A DNA stretch of 64,000 nucleotides from Fulvivirga sp. M361 (GTDB lineage: Bacteria > Bacteroidota > Bacteroidia > Cytophagales > Cyclobacteriaceae): NCBI RefSeq assembly GCF_007097395.1, contig NZ_VKDC01000010.1, positions 111,683-175,682 on the forward strand, written 5' to 3'. Within the stretch, counting starts at the first letter, position 1. Every line of letters begins with the position of its first letter. Shown here piece by piece: positions 58,460-64,000 of this stretch. Made by a program: the position numbers and the translations under genes. The notes below the pieces were generated by a model. That model made no database searches and had not been told where the DNA came from. It worked only from the letters and a program-made list of their open reading frames with translations.

Positions 58460-58999
58460 TCAAAAATCGTTGACAATATCTTCAACTACTTGTTTTTTTT
58501 CCTCCTTTACCCGTTTTACCATAAGATGCGAAAAATAGATCATTTCAATCTTACTTTTCGAGTGAGATCCATAAGAGAGCGTTAAATTATCTGTAGTCCA
58601 ATAGTAGTTTTTCGACCCGTAAGAATAAGAAGGCTCACCAAAGGCTTTTTTAAATCCTTTGTATAGGTTAGGATCTTTTTCTGTAACAACTCTTATCTCA
58701 TAAATGGAGTCCTTATAGGTCATAACCTGCAGGTCGTGGATCTTAAGGTTTCCGATCCGTTCATAGTGTTCTTTTTTTGGCACGTACATTTTTGCCCCTA
58801 TGAATATGTCGTGCGATACTTCTTTTTTAAACTCTAGCCCTTCATAAGAAGAAATAGCGCTCGTCATTTTGATGTCCTTAAAGCCATTACGTCTGTCCAA
58901 TTCCTCAACGCCTTGTGCAATCGAAGGTACCGCCACGCTCGAAACCAAAGCAAAAACAATTATTTTGACCATGTGGATACAGGTTTTTTTATGATTCAT
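58460..58999 (-). CDS. Secreted protein, unknown
   Basis: A 179-residue protein with an N-terminal signal (about 1-30, VKIIVFALVSSVAVPSIAQG). The mature part is a single small alpha/beta domain (FKDIKMTSAISSYEGLEFK, VMTYKDSIYEIRVVTEKDPN, YYWTTDNLTLSYG) with a very Lys/Glu-rich C-terminal tail. Several Bacteroidota have similar anonymous periplasmic proteins. It is 101 bp upstream of modA on the same strand but probably independent. No function proposed. Confidence 0.7.
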   Translation of the reverse strand: MNHKKTCIHMVKIIVFALVSSVAVPSIAQGVEELDRRNGFKDIKMTSAISSYEGLEFKKEVSHDIFIGAKMYVPKKEHYERIGNLKIHDLQVMTYKDSIYEIRVVTEKDPNLYKGFKKAFGEPSYSYGSKNYYWTTDNLTLSYGSHSKSKIEMIYFSHLMVKRVKEEKKQVVEDIVNDF

Positions 59000-59072
59000 T
59001 CTGGCATGAAATTAATGAATACACTGAAACTTTTTAACTCCCATCAAAGTTTATGCCTATATTTAGAAAGGC

Positions 59073-59354
59073 ATGATCAACGACGATTTATATAAAAAAA
59101 CAAAAGTTCTCCTTAAGCAATTGAATTACTTTATCATTCATGTGCTCGTTTTCATGTTATTTAATGCGCTGTTAGTAAGTGCTTTTTTCAATCGTAGTAC
59201 TAACAGCCGATGGTGGGTACTCAGTTTCGTAGTGTTTTGGGCAGTTGCTTTAATCTATCACGGAATGCGGTTGAATGGAGTTGATCCATTTAACCGTAAA
59301 AACAAAAGAACCAAGTTACTATGGAGCTTGGTCCTTAAGCTTTCAGGGATATAG
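59073..59354 (+). CDS. 2TM-domain small membrane protein
   Basis: A 93-residue protein with two hydrophobic segments (about 17-40, FIIHVLVFMLFNALLVSAFF, and 47-65, WWVLSFVVFWAVALIYHGM) and the RLNGVDPF block after the second. This matches the 2TM domain common as a stand-alone protein or as a histidine-kinase sensor module in Bacteroidota. It is alone, divergent from the secreted protein gene and convergent with the GAF-protein gene. Role unknown. Confidence 0.72.
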   Translation: MINDDLYKKTKVLLKQLNYFIIHVLVFMLFNALLVSAFFNRSTNSRWWVLSFVVFWAVALIYHGMRLNGVDPFNRKNKRTKLLWSLVLKLSGI

Positions 59355-59381
59355 TTTAACTCCCTTCGCAATAAAATCTAT

Positions 59382-61772
59382 TTAGTTCACGGTCACCACT
59401 TCCATAACGTTCTTGAGCATTTCATTGCCAAACTCTTTCTGGATGGCCCCTAAGTTAACGCTTACTCGTATGGCCTTCAGGCCTTGTGCCCCTTGTAGCT
59501 CTTCTAACTCTACATGCTCCACCTCTTCACTTAAATAACCGATAGATTGCAGGTATTTAATGTACTTGTCATATTCCGTTGCTTCACGTTGCCCCGTGTA
59601 AACAATGGCAATTTTCCCCGGCTGCGTAAGCCGTTCTTTGCGATTTTTAATATAAGCCTTATCTATACGTTTCTTTACAATCTCATAACGGATATTATAC
59701 GCCCCATCTACATCAAAATGCTTCTCATCTTTTCTAAAGCGAATAGCCAATGGCTCACCGTGCACCAGTATTAACTGTGCTATATCCAGTTTTTTAGGTA
59801 GGTCATTTTTTAACTTTTCCACCTTTATGGCTATTTCACACATAATAAAGAGCTGCCAAAGCCTGAAATTACGCAAATAGATATGATCAAAGGTCTTGCC
59901 CTTAACCAAAGATTGTCCGAGATACATGTTATACTCGACACCATCTGTCTTATACTTTTCAAAATAGTGCGGAAAGATCTCTTGTGCCTGTTGCTCTACA
60001 TTATCTAAATGAGTAGATATACATTCATTGATGGTCATAAGGCTTGTCTCAAAATTCCTCCTTTTATCATAGACCACACCCAGCAATGGATCAAGCTCGC
60101 CCTCATATTCATCGATCACCAGCTTAAGCATATCATCTTCGTTTTTGAAGTGATTAAAAGTAGGTTGTATTTCGTTTTTCAGAAAGTTGAGTACTTCGGA
60201 TTCATCTCCTGAATTCAAACCGGACGATATTTTGTCTATCTCCGTATCTACACGGTAGTTGATCTCATCGAGAATAGGCATTTTTTTATATTCCAGGATA
60301 GTAGAGATCACTCTTTTAGCCTCTCTGAGGTTCCGCATAAGATCTTGTTGTATTGCTTTACTTCGTTCTACGGAGGAATTCCGTATGTCTGCCATACCGA
60401 ACAGCGGATATACTTCTTTGAAAGTAATGTCATCCAACGTGGCTCTGGTACCTAATCTCCTGGCATTAAGTATGTCATAGCCCGCTTCCAAAAACTTCCA
60501 TTCTACCGTTGGATGAATGGCAGTACACTCTTTCTGGATCAGGGCCCTTACCTCTGTTTGCATTTCCCCTAACACACGCTCCACTGCTGAGGTGAACATG
60601 GGTAAAATGTTTTCTAACCTGCCTGCATTCACGGGGTTCAATTTACCGGGATAAGGTGTTACAAGCTCCAATATCCCTACTACATTATCTCCGGTCATTA
60701 AAGGCGCAATGGCCACGTTTTTAAATCCCTTTTTCAGTATTTGTTTTTCGATATGGGTTTTTTCCTTAATGCTTTCCAGGTTTTCTATGATTACCGGTCG
60801 CTTCGTTTTACGTACTTTTTCGTAAATGGAACCTTCAAAGTAATCACAGGTCAATCCACAGTTGTCTTCCGGCATGATCAGGCTTTTCCACTCACTGGCG
60901 CCATAATTGGTAATGATGTTGTTATTACTATCATAATAGGCAATACCCAACTCCATTTCCGGTAAGCTGAAAATAGACCGAAGACGCTGCTGAATAGCCA
61001 AAAAATTGTGCTCACAGGTAATAGCATCTTTTCGTAACAGGTAGTATTTGATATCGGAAAGCATTTCTTCCGTGGTAACATCCACTAGTTTGAAAATAGT
61101 AAACCCTTGGAATTCAAAATTTTCAGGACGCAAATGCTTTAACCATAGTTCCGTATCATAAAGGTTCTCCAATAGGTGTTGCACTGTTGCTCCATCAATA
61201 GGATCCAACTCACCTTTAGCTACCACATCGGTAAACTGAGTATTCATGTCCACTTTGTAGATCTTTTTAAGACCAGTGTCTTTATGAGGTACGGTGATGA
61301 CAATCGGTACGTCAAGATCAATATGAGTACCATAGAACTTGTTGAGAATAATAAGACAGGCATGCATTATTTTGCCTGCTTTCATATCATTACCCGGTAT
61401 ATTTATCGTAAGGTCTTCTCGTATCTCATTAAATGGTAAGATCTCCTGGTAACCCGGAGTACTGTAAAAACCTTGTATGTCAAACGGAATAAGCGCGCCG
61501 GACAGTTCTGTCTCGAGTAGCGCAGGGGGAAAAATAACGCTCATCAATAGTCCTAACAGTTCCTGATGTTTATCCAGAAGAGCCAAATCACGTACCGGCT
61601 GTCTTAGTTCAGGTGCATTATTGATCATTTCAAGAATATGATCAGCCGGGTATCCGCTAAATACGGATTTACCTTTAAGGTTTTCCTCCCAATACGTTAG
61701 CAGGCTAGAAAGATTGAGCACAGTCTCGAAAGGAAATTCGTTATGTGCATCAGCAGTAAATTTATGATCCAT
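59382..61772 (-). CDS. GAF-domain cytoplasmic protein
   Basis: A 796-residue soluble protein. A GAF-like domain spans about residues 255-410 (IFSLPEMELGIAYYDS, CDYFEGSIYEKVRKTKRPVI, GFKNVAIAPLMTGDNVVGIL). The N-terminal ~250 residues and the long C-terminal helical half (about 430-796; SSGDESEVLNFL-like region, DGVEYNMYLGQSLVKGK) are of no named family that I recognise. No kinase, cyclase or HTH domain is visible, so it looks like a sensory adaptor. Gene is 77 bp before the bestrophin stop codon on the same strand and could be co-transcribed with it. Confidence 0.8.
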   Translation of the reverse strand: MDHKFTADAHNEFPFETVLNLSSLLTYWEENLKGKSVFSGYPADHILEMINNAPELRQPVRDLALLDKHQELLGLLMSVIFPPALLETELSGALIPFDIQGFYSTPGYQEILPFNEIREDLTINIPGNDMKAGKIMHACLIILNKFYGTHIDLDVPIVITVPHKDTGLKKIYKVDMNTQFTDVVAKGELDPIDGATVQHLLENLYDTELWLKHLRPENFEFQGFTIFKLVDVTTEEMLSDIKYYLLRKDAITCEHNFLAIQQRLRSIFSLPEMELGIAYYDSNNNIITNYGASEWKSLIMPEDNCGLTCDYFEGSIYEKVRKTKRPVIIENLESIKEKTHIEKQILKKGFKNVAIAPLMTGDNVVGILELVTPYPGKLNPVNAGRLENILPMFTSAVERVLGEMQTEVRALIQKECTAIHPTVEWKFLEAGYDILNARRLGTRATLDDITFKEVYPLFGMADIRNSSVERSKAIQQDLMRNLREAKRVISTILEYKKMPILDEINYRVDTEIDKISSGLNSGDESEVLNFLKNEIQPTFNHFKNEDDMLKLVIDEYEGELDPLLGVVYDKRRNFETSLMTINECISTHLDNVEQQAQEIFPHYFEKYKTDGVEYNMYLGQSLVKGKTFDHIYLRNFRLWQLFIMCEIAIKVEKLKNDLPKKLDIAQLILVHGEPLAIRFRKDEKHFDVDGAYNIRYEIVKKRIDKAYIKNRKERLTQPGKIAIVYTGQREATEYDKYIKYLQSIGYLSEEVEHVELEELQGAQGLKAIRVSVNLGAIQKEFGNEMLKNVMEVVTVN

Positions 61773-61848
61773 ATCAGTGAGAGTGAGAGTTACAGTAATA
61801 ATAAGAAACGGTATCCTAACACAATAGGTTTACTTTTGGTAACCAAAA

Positions 61849-62862
61849 TCACAAAAGCACATCTTCCACCGGTTCCACTTTTGGAGGCAGTTCCTTCTCT
61901 CCTAACATTTCTCTTAAATCGATTTCTATAGTACGGCTAATAGCGGTCATAGGGACATCATTGACATAGTTTTCAAAAGGATCTTCACTATTATCACCTA
62001 CGGCCTCCATAGTAGTAAATATCCATGAGATGAGTATTGAAGCCGGTACTGTTAGCCAGATCATCGTTCCGTTGGCTATTTTGTGAAATTCTTCCACCAA
62101 ACCGAGTGGTAACAAGATGACGAATATCCACACAAACACGGTGCTGAAAAAAGCGTATTGACGCGGAAAAGGAGTGTTTTTAATACGTTCGCATTTTCCT
62201 TGAAGGTTGTAAAACTCTTCCAGTGTACGCATCATCTCGATCTGTTGAAAATCATTGACCAGTCCATCTCGATGTATTTCCTTAAGCGCTTCACCCTGAC
62301 GCCGATTCAATTGAGTGGCAGCATTGACTTTGTTAATAACATCCAGGTATTCTTTTTCCTCCAAAAAAGTGGAAATGTGCTTGATGCAGTCACGATCGTT
62401 AACCAGTTTGAAGTCCGGCACATGGGTAAGATTATTTCGATCAAAGATCGTCGTTCTGCGTAACTGGATACGCAAAGCATTGATCCATGATATATGCCGG
62501 TAAATCAATTGTTGCCGAATAGCTTTTATACCTTCAGCGTCTGTCGCTCCTTTTGTAGTATGATCAGCTACATAGGTAAGCACCTGGTTGGCCCAGGTAC
62601 GGCTATAATTTACAATACCACCCCAGATCTTCCTGCCTTCCCAAAACCGGTCATACGACTGGCTATTTTTAAAACCAATATAAAACGCAACGGCCGTACC
62701 TATCGTACCCACTGGTAAAAAAGGTATGCCGATGGTAATTGCCAACGACTCTGCATACTTGTAAGCCACCACCACTACAATAGACCAAACAGTAAAAACG
62801 ATCAGGTTTTTCCATGCGAAACGAAATACAACGTTCCACTTAATATTTCTTCTTACATACAT
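61849..62862 (-). CDS. Bestrophin-family chloride channel
   Basis: A 337-residue membrane protein of the bestrophin/UPF0187 family: NVVFRFAWKNLIVFTVWSIV, PVGTIGTAVAFYIGFKNSQS, YDRFWEGRKIWGGIVNYSRT (the family hallmark) and the later helices VFVWIFVILLPLGLVEEF and MIWLTVPASILISWIFTTME. GDNSEDPFENYVNDVPM near the C-terminus is also typical. The family forms pentameric anion channels. First gene of a possible two-gene unit with the GAF protein; divergent from the aldo/keto reductase. Confidence 0.88.
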   Translation of the reverse strand: MYVRRNIKWNVVFRFAWKNLIVFTVWSIVVVVAYKYAESLAITIGIPFLPVGTIGTAVAFYIGFKNSQSYDRFWEGRKIWGGIVNYSRTWANQVLTYVADHTTKGATDAEGIKAIRQQLIYRHISWINALRIQLRRTTIFDRNNLTHVPDFKLVNDRDCIKHISTFLEEKEYLDVINKVNAATQLNRRQGEALKEIHRDGLVNDFQQIEMMRTLEEFYNLQGKCERIKNTPFPRQYAFFSTVFVWIFVILLPLGLVEEFHKIANGTMIWLTVPASILISWIFTTMEAVGDNSEDPFENYVNDVPMTAISRTIEIDLREMLGEKELPPKVEPVEDVLL

Positions 62863-62941
62863 ATTTTAAAAATAGCAGGTACTAACGTACTAAAGTCTAT
62901 TTTCATAACGAATTTTACCGTTGAATACAGCCTTATTTATG

Positions 62942-63841
62942 ATGGAATACAAACAACTGGGTAACTCCACTTTACGGATCAGTCGTATTGGTTTTGGTGG
63001 TATGTCTCTTGTCAAAGGGCATAAGGCAAATGAAATGTTGCTGAGAAAAGCCTTTGATCACGGCATTAATTATTTTGATACGGCAGACCTGTATCATCAC
63101 GGCGAAAATGAAGAAGAACTAGGCAGAGCTCTCAAAACAATAAGAAAAGAAGTGCACCTAGCCACAAAGGTGGGTAATGTATGGAAGAAAGATCGTGGTG
63201 AATGGGAATGGAATGCCTCAAAGAAGTACATCCTCAAAGCTGCTGACCTTAGTTTGAAAAGACTCCAAACAGATTACATTGACCTTTATCAGCTTCATGG
63301 TGGTACATTGGATGATCCTTTTGATGAGACATTAGAAGCGTTTGAACTTTTGAAGCAACAGGGGAAAATTCGGTATTATGGAATATCTTCTATCCGGCCT
63401 AATGTCATCAGAAGATGGTTGGATCATAGTAAGTTAACCAGTAACATGATGCAGTACAGTCTTTTAGATCGCAGGCCAGAAGAGGAATGCCTGGACTGGC
63501 TGAAGCAGCGATCGGTAGGTGTAGTTGTGAGAGGTGGATTAGCTAAGGGGTTATTGGTCAATAAGCCTTCAAGGGCTTATCTGAACTATTCTCCGGAAGA
63601 AGTAAAAAGGCTACAGGAAATGGTTAACGAAGTAAGTAAGGAGCGATCTATGGCTCAGACCGCGCTGCTTTTTACGCTGGCCCATGGAGGGGTGACTTCA
63701 GCTGTTGTTGGTATACGTACTGAAGAACAGCTTATAGATGCAGTAGGCACGTTTGACAGCAAGCCGTTGACCTTCGAGGAATACGAAATGTTAAAATGGA
63801 TTATCAAGCCGAACAAGTATGAACAACATCGACTGTTGTAG
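62942..63841 (+). CDS. Aldo/keto reductase
   Basis: About 300 residues, (beta/alpha)8 NADPH-dependent reductase. Catalytic residues are visible as Asp and Tyr in NYFDTADLYHHGENEEELG, Lys in HLATKVGN, and His in LYQLHGG. The C-terminal cofactor site is AVVGIRTEEQL. I chose ATG 62942 (MEYKQLGNSTLRISRIGFGG), the standard family start; an open frame extends to 62921. Closest in look to AKR11/12-type proteins reducing aldehydes or sugar-derived ketones. Divergent from bestrophin; followed by hairpins. Confidence 0.9.
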   Translation: MEYKQLGNSTLRISRIGFGGMSLVKGHKANEMLLRKAFDHGINYFDTADLYHHGENEEELGRALKTIRKEVHLATKVGNVWKKDRGEWEWNASKKYILKAADLSLKRLQTDYIDLYQLHGGTLDDPFDETLEAFELLKQQGKIRYYGISSIRPNVIRRWLDHSKLTSNMMQYSLLDRRPEEECLDWLKQRSVGVVVRGGLAKGLLVNKPSRAYLNYSPEEVKRLQEMVNEVSKERSMAQTALLFTLAHGGVTSAVVGIRTEEQLIDAVGTFDSKPLTFEEYEMLKWIIKPNKYEQHRLL

Positions 63842-63874
63842 CACCCTACCAGGGATGATAAAGAAAGAATATAG

Positions 63875-63908
63875 TGAAAGAGGGTGTCTCAAAAGTCACC
63901 TTCTTTTT
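63875..63908 (+). repeat. Hairpin with IS-end-like sequence
   Basis: AGAGGGTG-TCTCAAAAGT-CACCTTCT forms an 8-bp stem with one G-U pair. GGTGTCTCAAAAGT resembles the terminal inverted repeats of several IS families (for example the GGCTGTCTCAAAAGT-like ends of IS1182-type elements). It may be the left end of an insertion sequence continuing beyond the window, or simply the terminator of the aldo/keto reductase gene. Confidence 0.35.
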
Positions 63909-63921
63909 ATGGTAAAGAAAG

Positions 63922-63955
63922 TAAAGGCCGATAGCGAGAAGCTGTCGGCCTTTTT
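63922..63955 (+). terminator. Intrinsic terminator-like hairpin
   Basis: AAAGGCCGATAGC and GCTGTCGGCCTTTTT pair over at least 10 bp with one G-U pair and a 5-nt loop, followed by a T-run. A strong bidirectional terminator shape; it would end transcription from the aldo/keto reductase, or lie inside the putative IS end. Confidence 0.65.
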
Positions 63956-64000
63956 GATGACTAAGGGTTAACTTAGTGTTGTGTGTACTACTTCAAATCT

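Overview
The window reads as a chromosomal segment of a member of the Bacteroidota, most likely a Cytophagales-type environmental polysaccharide degrader (inference). The support is a SusC/SusD pair, glycoside hydrolases of families typical of the phylum, HmuY-type heme uptake, TPR/LytTR two-component proteins, a 7TMR-DISM sensor, promoters of the form TTG-N20-xAnnTTTG, and AT-rich, Shine-Dalgarno-poor gene starts. I saw no rRNA, tRNA, CRISPR array or prophage.

Layout. 1-5.6 kb (minus strand): part of a carbohydrate-degrading cluster with a truncated GH127-type lipoprotein, an ECF sigma factor, a SASA-type esterase and two lipoprotein sulfatases. 5.8-11.7 kb (plus): a heme/iron operon with two near-duplicate promoters, each carrying the same inverted-repeat operator, then a 59-residue ORF, a DUF6686-type protein, a TonB receptor, an HmuY-like lipoprotein, DoxX and a DUF6607-type protein, closed by a clear terminator. 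12-19 kb: small housekeeping and orphan genes (AraC regulator, two GNATs, small membrane proteins, DinB). 19-24 kb (minus): an ApbE / YceI / SUMF1-fold / Gfo-Idh-MocA cluster. 24-29.4 kb: a membrane-anchored regulator (PI-PLC-like fold, LamG, one TM helix, SARP-like winged helix) and a divergent LytTR response regulator / LytS-type kinase pair. 29.7-34.3 kb: a repeat-rich accessory stretch with an integrase remnant, a lipoprotein, and an HxlR regulator divergent from two SDR-like proteins that lack the usual catalytic Tyr-Lys.

34.3-53.5 kb (minus) is a polysaccharide utilisation locus: SusC, SusD, a Big_5/LamG surface lipoprotein, two GH144-like glucanases, an esterase and a GH3 beta-glucosidase in one tight run, then a sulfatase, a secreted EEP phosphodiesterase and a TauE/SafE exporter. 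GH144 plus GH3 points to beta-1,2-glucan as substrate (inference). Just upstream is a 7TMR-DISM membrane sensor whose C-terminus is the zinc-ribbon and helix-turn-helix part of an IS1595-type transposase, which looks like a co-opted DNA-binding output domain and is a good candidate for the locus regulator. 53.7-64 kb: tandem VOC proteins, DUF2461, TfoX-N, a molybdate ABC operon with a stand-alone di-TOBE molbindin, a GAF protein, a bestrophin channel and an aldo/keto reductase.

The least explained structures are (i) the two membrane regulators with unusual output domains, (ii) three copies (about 19.2, 30.2 and 33.9 kb) of a 300-420 bp hairpin-ended non-coding element with inverted-repeat ends, all in the same orientation, and (iii) the duplicated metal-box promoters and the 13-bp hairpin leader of the heme operon.
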